Of a stretch of 47,739 nucleotides of DNA, positions 34,392 to 42,573 are shown piece by piece. Under the pieces are notes generated by a model. It was given only the letters and a program-made list of their open reading frames with translations. It did no database searches and was not told the origin of the DNA. The stretch is from NCBI GenBank assembly GCA_021775005.1, contig JAJFIK010000049.1, positions 1 through 47,739 of the forward strand. Direction: 5' to 3'. The position numbers and the translations under genes were made by a program. Origin of the DNA: Rhodospirillales bacterium (GTDB lineage Bacteria; Pseudomonadota; Alphaproteobacteria; JAJFIK01). The first letter of the stretch is position 1, and each line of letters opens with the position of its first letter.

Positions 34392-35423
34392 ATGGCAGAC
34401 GAGTCAAAACTGAGCAGACGATCATTTCTCAACCGCGTAGCTGGCGGTGCCGCTGCCATTGGCGCATTTAGCGTTATTCAACACCGCAGTGCGTTCGCGC
34501 AGTCCAGCGGCGTGACCGACACTGACGGTGGTGTCACCGCTGATCCGGTGGGGGCCGGTCAGGGCTCTTCTGCGCCGGGCTATACTGGCGTGACGGATTC
34601 TGACACCGGCGCAAGTTTTGACCCAATTGGCCATGGTCGCGGACAAGCCACATCTGGCAACAACACATACACTGGCATATCGGACCATGATCCGACCGAC
34701 GCAGGCGGATATGGCACTGGCGGAAATTCTGGACGCTCAGGGATCACTGACAACGACTATGGCACCACGGCGGACCCTTACGGCAATGGGCGCGGCACGG
34801 TCAGTCCCGACAGCCGAGCCCAAACCGGGGTTACCGATCAAGATGGCGGCGCCAACGCTGACCGAAGCGGATATGGGCGCGGCGGGCAAACAGGCGTCAC
34901 TGACTTTGACCAAGGCGCAAATGGCGACCAAGCCGGGCGCGGCACTGGACAGAATACGGGCCGCAACCCAGATACGGATGGATTTACTGATTCTGACTTT
35001 GCCGATGCGCGCGGCCGAGGTCGCGGCACCTATGAGGAAACCGGTACAACTGATCAAGATGGCTCGGACGCCGCTGGATACGGACGGCACGGCCCGCGGA
35101 CCTATGTCACAGATCGGGATGCCACAGATGTTCCCGGGTACGGCACCGGCGAACGACAAGGCGGGCAAACCGACAATGACGGCTGGGATACGTCCGGTCA
35201 GGGGCGGGGCAATTTCCAACCCGGCACTGGTTGGGAACATGAGCATACAGGTCAAACAGATAGGGACACCGGAAGTTATGCCGATCGTGGTGGCTATGGG
35301 CGCGGTGCAGGAAACAATTCGTCGACCGGTCTCACAGACTCAGACAACGGGACTGACCAGCCCAACTTTGGACGCGGCGGCCAGGGCGCAAGCCGTTCGA
35401 GCGGAACCAAGACCAGAAAGTAA
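34392..35423 (+). CDS. Tat-exported Asp/Gly-rich repeat protein, putative calcium binder
   Basis: 343 residues. A twin-arginine signal (KLSRRSFLNRVAGGAAAIGAF, broken here as SRRSFLN and VAGGAAAIGAF, cleavage near AFA-Q) leads into about twelve repeats of 16-28 residues, core T-D-x-D-x-G-x-x-x-D-x-x-G-x-G-R-G, such as GVTDSDTGASFDPIGHGRG and GITDNDYGTTADPYGNGRG. Spacing of D-x-D-x-G resembles EF-hand/thrombospondin-3/RTX calcium loops, although no known family matches from memory. The tail is basic (GASRSSGTKTRK). ATG 34392 has TTGGAG 9 bases upstream; the frame back to 34266 is a shadow. No catalytic domain. Confidence 0.82.
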   Translation: MADESKLSRRSFLNRVAGGAAAIGAFSVIQHRSAFAQSSGVTDTDGGVTADPVGAGQGSSAPGYTGVTDSDTGASFDPIGHGRGQATSGNNTYTGISDHDPTDAGGYGTGGNSGRSGITDNDYGTTADPYGNGRGTVSPDSRAQTGVTDQDGGANADRSGYGRGGQTGVTDFDQGANGDQAGRGTGQNTGRNPDTDGFTDSDFADARGRGRGTYEETGTTDQDGSDAAGYGRHGPRTYVTDRDATDVPGYGTGERQGGQTDNDGWDTSGQGRGNFQPGTGWEHEHTGQTDRDTGSYADRGGYGRGAGNNSSTGLTDSDNGTDQPNFGRGGQGASRSSGTKTRK

Positions 35424-35486
35424 AAGCACCTCCCCGTCGCCAAAGCTCAAATCAAACGATAGAGTGCGCGCCAGAGGGGTGCTTCC

Positions 35487-36005
35487 ATGATCATTGTTTG
35501 TCCATTGTCCGATTTGCCAAAAGCCATACGCGAGGAACGTCCTGCCGGCGTGATCACGTTATTGGGATCGGACCTTATGATTCAGCAAATCTCCACGCTC
35601 GATGCGGAGCAGCACCTGCGCCTTGAGATGGACGATATTTCCGAGCCGCGTCGCGGCGAAGTTCTACCGGACCATGGGCATTTGGAGCAGTTGCTCAGCT
35701 TTGTGGCGAAGTGGGACCAAAGTGCGGGGCCCCTTATCGTGCATTGTTGGGCCGGGATCAGCCGATCAACAGCATCCGCCTTGATCGCTCAGGCACACTT
35801 GCACCCAGACGCCGACGAATTTGCTCTGGCGAGCGCGCTAAGAGACATCGCGCCCCACGCCAAACCAAACCGCCGCCTCATTGCCCTCGCGGATGATGTG
35901 TTGGGCCGGTCAGGCCGCCTTAAGGAAGCGGCAAAAAGCGTCTACACAGCAACGACGGTCTATGAAGGCGTGCGTTTTAAATATCCGCTTCACGGAAATC
36001 GATGA
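35487..36005 (+). CDS. Dual-specificity / tyrosine phosphatase-like protein
   Basis: 172 residues. The P-loop VHCWAGISRSTASAL carries the HCxxGxxR cysteine-phosphatase signature, and LRLEMDDISEPRRGEVLP is the general-acid loop region with Asp. No signal peptide. AGAGGGG lies about 7 bases before ATG 35487; the preceding 63-base gap has an AAGCACC...GGTGCTT pair that could partly mask this site. The stop overlaps the next ATG as ATGA. Substrate may be a nucleotide, phosphoinositide or protein. Confidence 0.85.
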   Translation: MIIVCPLSDLPKAIREERPAGVITLLGSDLMIQQISTLDAEQHLRLEMDDISEPRRGEVLPDHGHLEQLLSFVAKWDQSAGPLIVHCWAGISRSTASALIAQAHLHPDADEFALASALRDIAPHAKPNRRLIALADDVLGRSGRLKEAAKSVYTATTVYEGVRFKYPLHGNR

Positions 36006-37045
36006 GCAGCGCGGCGCAAAGCCACGCCGTTGTCATCGGCCTTCATGCGGTCATTGTGGCGGTGATCGATACCGCACCCCATGTCTTGTTAGTGCGGCGC
36101 GCCTATGCGCCCCTTGGCAGCGGCGCTGCAGCCGACCATCAGCCCGCAGGCGACGACGGTGAAAAAACCTATGGGCTTCCCTTCGGGCCCTTTGATCCGG
36201 CGCTCCATCGCACCCTGGAAATCGGCCTGCGCGATTGGGTGGAAGATCAAACCGCCTTGCGCCTTGGCTATGTGGAACAGCTTTACACTTTTGGGGACCG
36301 GGGGCGCCATGACAGCGGAGCCACCAGCGCGCCGCGCGTTGTTTCCGTCGGCTACCTCGCCCTTAGTCGCTCTGACGATGAAGCCTCATCCAAAGAGACT
36401 TTGTGGCAGGACTGGTACCGCTATTTGCCTTGGGAGGATTGGCGCAAGGGCGAGCCGCGCATTATTGAAGCCTCCATCCGACCTACGCTTTCCAAATGGG
36501 CGGGGCGCTCAGGTACCAAGGGCCAACAGGCGAGCCGCGCGGAGCGTGTGCGGCAAACTTTTGCCGGCGATGGTGCCCTTTGGGACGAGGAAAAGGTTTT
36601 GGAGCGCTATGAGCTTCTATATGAGGCCGGCATTGTGACTGAAGCGGTGCGCGACCAGCAGCAGCAGCTCAAAGCCATGGGCAAGACCCTGCCAAAACCC
36701 TCGACCGGGACAAAACTTGGTGAGCCTTTGCAATTTGATCACCGCCGCATTCTGGCCACCGCCATGGGACGCATTCGCGGCAAGTTGAAATACCGCCCGG
36801 TGGTGTTTGAGCTCATGCCGCCGTCATTCACGCTTTTGGAGTTGCAACGTACCGTGGAATCCATTTCCGGCGTCACGCTTCACAAACAAAACTTCCGCCG
36901 TCTTGTGGAGCGCGAAGGGCTGGTGGAAGGCACCGGCGAGCAAAGCACCAAGTCCGGCGGTCGCCCGGCAGAGCTGTTCCGCTTCCGCCGTGAGGTGCTG
37001 TCCGAGCGCCCCGCGCCGGGGGTGCGGGTCAGAGGCAGGGGGTGA
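36002..37045 (+). CDS. Nudix-related winged-helix regulator (COG4111-like, putative NAD regulator)
   Basis: 347 residues. The N-terminal part is Nudix-like (LLVRRAYAPLGSG, YGLPFGPFDPALHRTLE, LRDWVEDQTALRLG) but the catalytic REuxEExG pattern is degraded to RDWVEDQTA. The C-terminal 110 residues (RILATAMGRIRGKLKYRP to GGRPAELFRF) form a winged-helix-like domain as in NrtR proteins. By family this looks like the alphaproteobacterial Nudix-based regulators proposed to control NAD metabolism, with the Nudix domain sensing rather than hydrolysing. Coupled to the phosphatase by ATGA. No NAD gene is adjacent. Confidence 0.78.
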   Translation: MSSAAQSHAVVIGLHAVIVAVIDTAPHVLLVRRAYAPLGSGAAADHQPAGDDGEKTYGLPFGPFDPALHRTLEIGLRDWVEDQTALRLGYVEQLYTFGDRGRHDSGATSAPRVVSVGYLALSRSDDEASSKETLWQDWYRYLPWEDWRKGEPRIIEASIRPTLSKWAGRSGTKGQQASRAERVRQTFAGDGALWDEEKVLERYELLYEAGIVTEAVRDQQQQLKAMGKTLPKPSTGTKLGEPLQFDHRRILATAMGRIRGKLKYRPVVFELMPPSFTLLELQRTVESISGVTLHKQNFRRLVEREGLVEGTGEQSTKSGGRPAELFRFRREVLSERPAPGVRVRGRG

Positions 37046-37049
37046 CTAG

Positions 37050-37448
37050 CTACCCCTTTTTTAACTCGACAACTTTTGAGACCAACTTCTTAGTTCTGAG
37101 TTGTCCAATTTTTATTGAAGCCTCGAACTTTCCAGCGGATTCAAATTCTATTGGAACAGCTGGGACTGATAGCGAGAATATATCGCTTCCATCATCAAGG
37201 TCGACAGATCCTTCTATTTCAGCTTCGGATCCATTTGTCGCATGCAGCTTGAGCAAGAACGGCTCCTTGCCTTCGCCGTAAATCTTGCCATTTATCCAAA
37301 GCGCAATACTCAATCGCGCTGGAAAGCTGTTTACAATTATCTTTCCTGAGTACACTCCGATAAGAAATTCTTTACCATTGATCTCCCGTCGAATGTCGTC
37401 ACACACCACAGTCGATAGTTGATCAATTTTAATCGGTCGCTTCGTCAT
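37050..37448 (-). CDS. DUF6941-like protein in an AT-richer cassette
   Basis: 132 residues. The opening VVCDDIRREINGKEFLIGVYSG resembles the DUF6941 family (from memory), followed by beta-strands typical of a small sandwich fold and a Lys-rich C-terminus. No signal or membrane segment. Codon use is markedly AT-richer than its neighbours. The ATG at 37448 shares its A with the stop of the XRE gene (TGATG), implying translational coupling. It ends 4 bases from the convergent COG4111-like gene. Function unknown. Confidence 0.72.
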   Translation of the reverse strand: MTKRPIKIDQLSTVVCDDIRREINGKEFLIGVYSGKIIVNSFPARLSIALWINGKIYGEGKEPFLLKLHATNGSEAEIEGSVDLDDGSDIFSLSVPAVPIEFESAGKFEASIKIGQLRTKKLVSKVVELKKG

Positions 37449-37954
37449 CAACTTGTCCAAATATTTGGATGAGATATCGAGGCAGTTGTCGCCACATACG
37501 TTGATCCAGTTTCGAATTTTATGGACACCAAACCAGCAACTCCCGATGTTCCTGGGCGAGTATCCTCTTCAATCGATATCAAGTTCTCTTGGTGAATGTT
37601 TTGAATTGGCCGACCCAATAGCGAAACGGAAGCGGGCCGTAATTCTTCGGTCGAGATGCCTGCCAAAAGTTCCGCAATCGTGTCTAAAGTCCAATTTCCG
37701 GGCGCACCCAAAATGTGAGAAACTCGGTCTGGCGACTTATGAATGCGACGAGCCAACTTGGATTTAGTCAGCCCCTTTTTTTCAGAGGCTTCAACAAATT
37801 TTTCCATTACAAAATTGTAGTATTGATTTCGTGTTCTCTCGCACAAGTAGGCCAGCGCGCCAACTGACAATTGATCTGAATTAGCCAACTCAGACAGAAG
37901 TGGCGTTTTTTGCGATGTAGTCGTCAACGTCGTTTCCTTTGATTGCTTGCTCAC
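37448..37954 (-). CDS. XRE-type helix-turn-helix regulator / antitoxin candidate
   Basis: 168 residues from GTG 37954; TTG 37960 is the alternative, with AGAGG too close to it. A helix-turn-helix occupies about residues 50-95 (SEKKGLTKSKLARRIHKSPDRVSHILG in outline: GLTKSKLARRI, SPDRVSHILG, then NWTLDTIAELLAG). An N-terminal helical part and a 70-residue C-terminal extension flank it. It overlaps the upstream 184-residue gene by 65 bases in another frame and is coupled to the DUF6941-like gene. AT-rich codon use suggests acquisition. Confidence 0.78.
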   Translation of the reverse strand: MSKQSKETTLTTTSQKTPLLSELANSDQLSVGALAYLCERTRNQYYNFVMEKFVEASEKKGLTKSKLARRIHKSPDRVSHILGAPGNWTLDTIAELLAGISTEELRPASVSLLGRPIQNIHQENLISIEEDTRPGTSGVAGLVSIKFETGSTYVATTASISHPNIWTS

Positions 37955-38444
37955 GATCAAATACCTCTTTCCATCTTTCTCGGCACATCATAATCTCGTC
38001 ACGCCATTCATTCGAATCGCGCGGACCAAGCGCCTTCTTCTTACTCCAATCCTGACTGCGTGACCTGGGGCACCAATTTGTTGCCACAAATACATCTCTC
38101 TTAGCAAAACAGCCAAAGACTCTGATGCCAGGACTCGGATCACGGCTTCGAATATCCCAGCATCTGTTCTCTGGAGGGTTGAGCAAGCCCATAAATGCTG
38201 TGCGATGTTTGAAGGGGGCCAGACACATCGTTATGTGTTGTCCAACGACAAACGCCTCCAAGTCAGCCTGTAACCGACGCATTCGACGTTCATGGCTCAC
38301 ATCCACCCAAGGTCCGTCCAAGGACTGCTTGACATCGGGGTGCAAAAGCATCGTTCGTCGAACGGTGTCACTTGGCATCAAGAGTTCCAGGTAAAAGAGC
38401 TTCTTCTCCCGTATAGCTCGCTTAATCTGCGTATCTATTGACAT
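37890..38444 (-). CDS. Unknown 184-residue protein heading the XRE cassette, toxin-like by context
   Basis: ATG 38444 is preceded by AAGG at about 10 bases; TTG 38453 is less likely. The second half has the pattern GIRVFGCFAKRDVFVATNW followed by helix EWRDEIMMCRERWKEVF, reminiscent of small RelE/HigB-like folds, but this is weak. The N-terminal half (YLELLMPSDTVRRTM, VGQHITMCLAPF) is unfamiliar. Its end overlaps the XRE gene by 65 bases. Proposed role as toxin or effector rests mainly on the coupling to an HTH protein. Confidence 0.6.
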   Translation of the reverse strand: MSIDTQIKRAIREKKLFYLELLMPSDTVRRTMLLHPDVKQSLDGPWVDVSHERRMRRLQADLEAFVVGQHITMCLAPFKHRTAFMGLLNPPENRCWDIRSRDPSPGIRVFGCFAKRDVFVATNWCPRSRSQDWSKKKALGPRDSNEWRDEIMMCRERWKEVFDREQAIKGNDVDDYIAKNATSV

Positions 38445-38595
38445 ATAAGTCAATACCTTGAATTATCAACGTGTAATAGTGTGGATGATTAACAAATAGT
38501 TGTACACGAAGATACTCCAGAAAGCCGCCAATTTCTGCCTGTTTGAAAGTCTGCATTCCCGCACTATTTTCCTCAAGCTGCGGCGGGCGCGCCCA

Positions 38596-38628
38596 AACAA
38601 AAACGGCCCGGCGTTTCCGCCGAGCCGT
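38596..38628 (-). terminator. Intrinsic terminator of the M13 peptidase gene
   Basis: Read on the minus strand: ACGGCTCGGCG, loop GAAA, CGCCGGGCCGT, then TTTTTGTTT. The 11-bp stem has one G-U pair that works only on this strand. It lies about 120 bases past the peptidase stop, after repeat A4. Confidence 0.85.
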
Positions 38629-38641
38629 CAATTCCAACTTT

Positions 38642-38738
38642 GTCATCCCGGGGCGGACAAAAGTCCGAGCCCGGGATCTTGCCAAACACCAAGCGGCGCG
38701 AGATCCCGGACAACCGCTCTAGCGATTTCCGGGATGAC
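38642..38738. repeat. Palindromic repeat family A, copy A4
   Basis: Inverted version: GTCATCCCGGGGCGG...TTTCCGGGATGAC. The half-hairpins resemble A1-A3 and A5, with diverged loops. Located between the M13 peptidase stop and its terminator. Confidence 0.85.
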
Positions 38739-38748
38739 GAAATTCTGC

Positions 38749-40878
38749 CTACCAGATCGAAACGCGTTCTTCCGGCGGCAGGTAAAGCGCATTGTCTTCG
38801 GTGATGCCAAAGGCGTCGTACCAGGCATCGATGTTCCGCACCACGCCGTTGACCCGATAAGGACCGGGGCTGTGGGGGCCCGCTTCAATGCGCGAGATCA
38901 ACGAATCCTCTGAGCGAACCACGCGGAAGGCCTGCGCCCAGCCAAAGAACACCCGTTGCTCGGCCGTGAAGCCGTCCAGGTCCGGCAATTCGCCGTGATC
39001 GGCTTCGTATATGGCCAAAGCTTCAAGGGCGATACTAAGACCGCCGAGATCGCCAATGTTTTCACCAAGCGTCAGTTCGCCATTGAGATTGTAGCCTTCA
39101 ACCGGCTCAAAGGCGCTGTATTGCGCAATCAAGCGGCTGGTGCGTTCTTCAAAGGCGGCGCGAGAGGCTTCGGTCCACCAGTCGCGCAGAAGGCCGGTGC
39201 CATCGGTGCGGCTGCCCTGATCATCAAAGCCGTGGCCAATCTCATGGCCGATGACGCCGCCAATGGCACCGAAATTCACTGCCATGTCCGCATTAGGGTC
39301 GAAGAACGGGGCTTGCAAAATCGCAGCCGGAAACACGATCTCGTTCCGTGTGGGGCTGTAATAGGCATTCACCGTTTGCGGGCTCATACCCCACTCCCAA
39401 TCGCGGATGGGACCACCAAGGCGAGAGCGGGAATCATCCCATGACCACGCACCGATACGCCGTGCATTGCCGATCACATCGCCTGCATCGATTTCGATGG
39501 ACGCATAATCGCGCCAACGGTCAGGGAACCCGATCTTGGGGGTGAACGCTTCGAGCTTCGCCAAAGCTTCAACGCGGGTTTCTTCGTCCATCCAGTCAAG
39601 CTCACCGATGCTCGCCTCATAGGCGCTGGTCAAATATCCCACCAGCTCTTCCATGGTGTCTTTGCTGGATTGCGGGAAGTACCGGTCCACATAAACCTGA
39701 CCGATGACCTCGCCCATGCTGCCCGAGGTGTAGGATACGCCGCGCTGATCCATGGGGCGTTGTTCTTCCACACCGCGAAGGGTGCGGCTGTAGAATTCCC
39801 AACTCGCCGTGTCATAGGCTTCCGGCAGGAAGGCTGATTGATTGTCGATGAAGTTGAAGGCCAGATAAGACGCCAGCGTATCCACTGGGGTTTCCGCCAT
39901 CACCTGCCCGATGCCCTGCAAGGCGGAATCAGTTTGCGCGATGTATTGCGGCTGATCGGCAATCTCAAGTTCCTCAAAGAACGCCTGCCAGGCGAAACCC
40001 GGGGCATATTCTGCAAGCTCTTCAAGGGACTTCGGCTTGTAATTGGCCACCCGGTCCCGTGCAGCTTCCGGTGTCCAATGCACCTCGGCAATTGCGGTTT
40101 CAAATGCCATCACCGCTTCGGCGCGTTCCCGTGGGCGATCAATGCCCGCGCGGGTAAAGGTGGCTTCCATGTAATCCACATAGGCCGCGCGGAACGCCGC
40201 AAAACGTTCATCGTCTTCAAGGTAGTAGCTGCGTTCCGGCAAGTTCAATCCGGATTGATAAAGCCAGGTCGTGTATTGCGTGGGATCACCTGCATCGGGG
40301 CTGATGTAAAGTCCAACGACAGAGGAATGAACCGGACGGCCCATCCAGCGCGCAATCTCTTCATGAGTTGTGCTGGCAAGCACCGCGTCGAGTTCTTCCT
40401 GGATGGGCAAGAGACCAAGCTCTTCGATCAACTCCCGATTCATGAAGCTTGCGTAAATATCACCAACTTGTTGTTCGGCATGGGTGCGGTCTGTGCTGCT
40501 TGACGCATCTTCAATAATGGCGCGCACCTGCTCCTGGCTCTCCAGGTGCAAGTCCAGAAACCCGCCAGCGGATGGATAGCCGGGGCGGAACTCGGCCGTT
40601 TCAAGAAAGCCTTCGTTGACATAGGTATAGAAGTCGTCGCCCGGAGCGACGGTTTCAGAGATATTCTGGGTCTCAATGCCCCAATCTCCCATTGTGGCGG
40701 ATGGCGCGGTGACCTCGACCGGCGCGCTGCCGGCGACCTGCGCTTCGACTTCAGCCAGCACATCATCTGTGATTTGCGCATCGTCTTCGACTTGCGCTGT
40801 TTCACTTGCTTGCTCGCAGGCCATCAGACTCGCGCTTAGCGCGGCGATGCCAACAGTTCTCATAAGTAATGACCGCAT
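38749..40878 (-). CDS. M13-family (neprilysin/PepO-like) zinc metallopeptidase lipoprotein
   Basis: 709 residues. The N-terminus MRSLLMRTVGIAALSASLMACEQ carries a lipobox (LMAC), so the enzyme is anchored to the envelope. An acidic linker precedes the M13 N-terminal domain (DDFYTYVNEGFLETAEF) and the catalytic C-terminal domain with GVIGHEIGHGFDDQGSR (HExxH) and the third ligand region LTLGENIGDLGGLSIA (ExxxD), plus NAYYSPTRNEIVFPA. Cleaves peptides outside the cytoplasm. ATG 40878 has GAGGGGG upstream. Confidence 0.95.
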   Translation of the reverse strand: MRSLLMRTVGIAALSASLMACEQASETAQVEDDAQITDDVLAEVEAQVAGSAPVEVTAPSATMGDWGIETQNISETVAPGDDFYTYVNEGFLETAEFRPGYPSAGGFLDLHLESQEQVRAIIEDASSSTDRTHAEQQVGDIYASFMNRELIEELGLLPIQEELDAVLASTTHEEIARWMGRPVHSSVVGLYISPDAGDPTQYTTWLYQSGLNLPERSYYLEDDERFAAFRAAYVDYMEATFTRAGIDRPRERAEAVMAFETAIAEVHWTPEAARDRVANYKPKSLEELAEYAPGFAWQAFFEELEIADQPQYIAQTDSALQGIGQVMAETPVDTLASYLAFNFIDNQSAFLPEAYDTASWEFYSRTLRGVEEQRPMDQRGVSYTSGSMGEVIGQVYVDRYFPQSSKDTMEELVGYLTSAYEASIGELDWMDEETRVEALAKLEAFTPKIGFPDRWRDYASIEIDAGDVIGNARRIGAWSWDDSRSRLGGPIRDWEWGMSPQTVNAYYSPTRNEIVFPAAILQAPFFDPNADMAVNFGAIGGVIGHEIGHGFDDQGSRTDGTGLLRDWWTEASRAAFEERTSRLIAQYSAFEPVEGYNLNGELTLGENIGDLGGLSIALEALAIYEADHGELPDLDGFTAEQRVFFGWAQAFRVVRSEDSLISRIEAGPHSPGPYRVNGVVRNIDAWYDAFGITEDNALYLPPEERVSIW

Positions 40879-41007
40879 GGGGTCCCCCTCAAAATTCACC
40901 AATATTCGGGCAGAAACGTACCCATCTGCCCTCGGTTTTCAAATGAACTCTCTGTTAGATTTGGACAATTTTCCGGAACACAACGAAGATCGCAGATTTC
41001 TGGTCCT

Positions 41008-42426
41008 TTATTCCCCTACCGCCGCCATAATTTCTGCAATGAGCGAGCCCATATCGGCCCGGCGCGCACCGGGCGTAAAGCCCAGACGCACAACTACAAG
41101 ATCGGCGCTGGGAATAATGGCCACGTGCTGGCCTTGATAGCCGCTCATGCGATAGGCGTCGCGCGGCACTTCGGGCCAGATCGGTGCCCAGCCCTCCACC
41201 GCATAACCATCCTCTGGTTCTGCGTTGAGCCAAAAGTGAGCTCCGTAATTGTTTGCAGGATTGTTGGGCGTAGGGGTCTTTGAATAATCCACCCAGCCTT
41301 CGGGCAGAATGCGCTGGCCCCGCCATATGCCATCTTGCAGATAGAGCTGCCCCAGACGTGCCCAATCTCGCGCCGTCGCGTAAGCATAAGACGAGCCGAC
41401 AAAGGTACCCGACGCATCTGCTTCAAATACCGCACTGCGCGCATTGAGCGGGATGAACAGGTTTTCTTGCACGAACAGATAGTGATCTTGCGTTGACCCG
41501 CCAACGGTTTGCCGTATCAATCGCGAAAGAATATTTGTTGTTCCGCTTGAGTATGACCAATGCTCACCAGGGGCAAACTCAAGCGGCAGCGACGCCGCAT
41601 AGGCCCCCGCGTCAGGTTCCTGCGCCAGCATGCGCGAGACGTGAGTGGAAATGCCATAGTCCTCATTGAACTCAAGGCCGGATGACATGCGCAAAAGTTG
41701 ATCCAATGTAATCGCGCCACGCCGGTCGCCGTCCCCGGACCATTCAGGCACTGCAACCGGTGCATAGAGATCCAAAAGCCCTTCCCGCACCAAAATGCCG
41801 ATCTGCGCTTGGGTGACACTTTTGGCCATCGACCAACTGTGGAGCGGCGTCGAGGCGCCGACACCATCAGCATATCGCTCGGCGATAAGCTGCCCGCGAT
41901 AGATCACCACCACGGCTTTGGTGTTGCGTGGATCGTCTGGCAGATAGGGTTCATCAAATGCAGCCGCTAAAGCGGCATTGAGCGCAGCGTAATCGACGCC
42001 TTCCATCGCGTCGTTTATGGGGCCCTCTCCTCGCGGCCAAGGATCATTGCTGGGCGGCGCGAAATACTGGATCGGGCTGACATCGAAGCGCGGGACATCT
42101 TCGCCGGGGGCGAGCAAGATACAGCCAATGCCCACGCGGTGAACCGCGCGATGGGCGAACATGCCGAAAAGCGTGACATCCACTTGGCGCAAGTCGTCGT
42201 CCACTTGATAGCTTGTGCGGCCAAGAATAGGCGAGGCTGGCGCGATTGCCTGCTCCATCATCAGCTCTGGCGTAAAGCCGGAGACAAAATGCCCTGAGCA
42301 AAGGTTTTTGGCCGTAAAGCCTGTGGCCTGAAGACCCACATCGCGGATGGTGGGATAAAACCACACCCCGCCGACGATGATTACCCCAAAAACAATCGCG
42401 AATACGGTTGTGACTATGGTGCGCAT
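41008..42426 (-). CDS. Serine hydrolase, class C beta-lactamase family
   Basis: 472 residues. N-terminal hydrophobic anchor (MRTIVTTVFAIVFGVIIVGGVWFYP) predicts a membrane-attached periplasmic protein. A 150-residue unique region follows, then the beta-lactamase fold: SxxK nucleophile in LHSWSMAKSVTQ, YxS-type YSSGTTNILSRL, and a C-terminal AYRMSGYQGQHVAIIP. Such proteins are esterases or D-amino peptidases; resistance is not implied. ATG 42426 preferred over 42558, which would run into the sulfatase promoter. Confidence 0.88.
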   Translation of the reverse strand: MRTIVTTVFAIVFGVIIVGGVWFYPTIRDVGLQATGFTAKNLCSGHFVSGFTPELMMEQAIAPASPILGRTSYQVDDDLRQVDVTLFGMFAHRAVHRVGIGCILLAPGEDVPRFDVSPIQYFAPPSNDPWPRGEGPINDAMEGVDYAALNAALAAAFDEPYLPDDPRNTKAVVVIYRGQLIAERYADGVGASTPLHSWSMAKSVTQAQIGILVREGLLDLYAPVAVPEWSGDGDRRGAITLDQLLRMSSGLEFNEDYGISTHVSRMLAQEPDAGAYAASLPLEFAPGEHWSYSSGTTNILSRLIRQTVGGSTQDHYLFVQENLFIPLNARSAVFEADASGTFVGSSYAYATARDWARLGQLYLQDGIWRGQRILPEGWVDYSKTPTPNNPANNYGAHFWLNAEPEDGYAVEGWAPIWPEVPRDAYRMSGYQGQHVAIIPSADLVVVRLGFTPGARRADMGSLIAEIMAAVGE

Positions 42427-42573
42427 ATTGAGCAATCCCCACTCGCCCCCACGGCGGATCAGCAATGAAATACCACGGAACAGGGTCCGAGATTCAACTG
42501 AATTTCTGTTAGAATATTGCGAATCCGCATGATTGAATGGGTCGGCGGCGGCCAGCACAGGTGGAAACAGCGT

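Larger units (their letters stand above)
38454..38748. other. Intergenic stretch between the cassette and the M13 peptidase gene
   Basis: From left to right it holds the presumed AT-rich promoter of the minus-strand cassette, a minus-strand terminator (38596-38628) and repeat A4 (38642-38738). No gene is supported inside. Confidence 0.7.

Noticed and set aside
36002-37045. Active Nudix hydrolase
   Set aside because: The Nudix box lacks the key Glu pattern, and a winged-helix-like C-terminus points to a regulator.
41008-42426. Antibiotic-resistance beta-lactamase
   Set aside because: SxxK and YxS are shared by many esterases and peptidases of the family; the long unique N-terminal region and membrane anchor are unlike AmpC.
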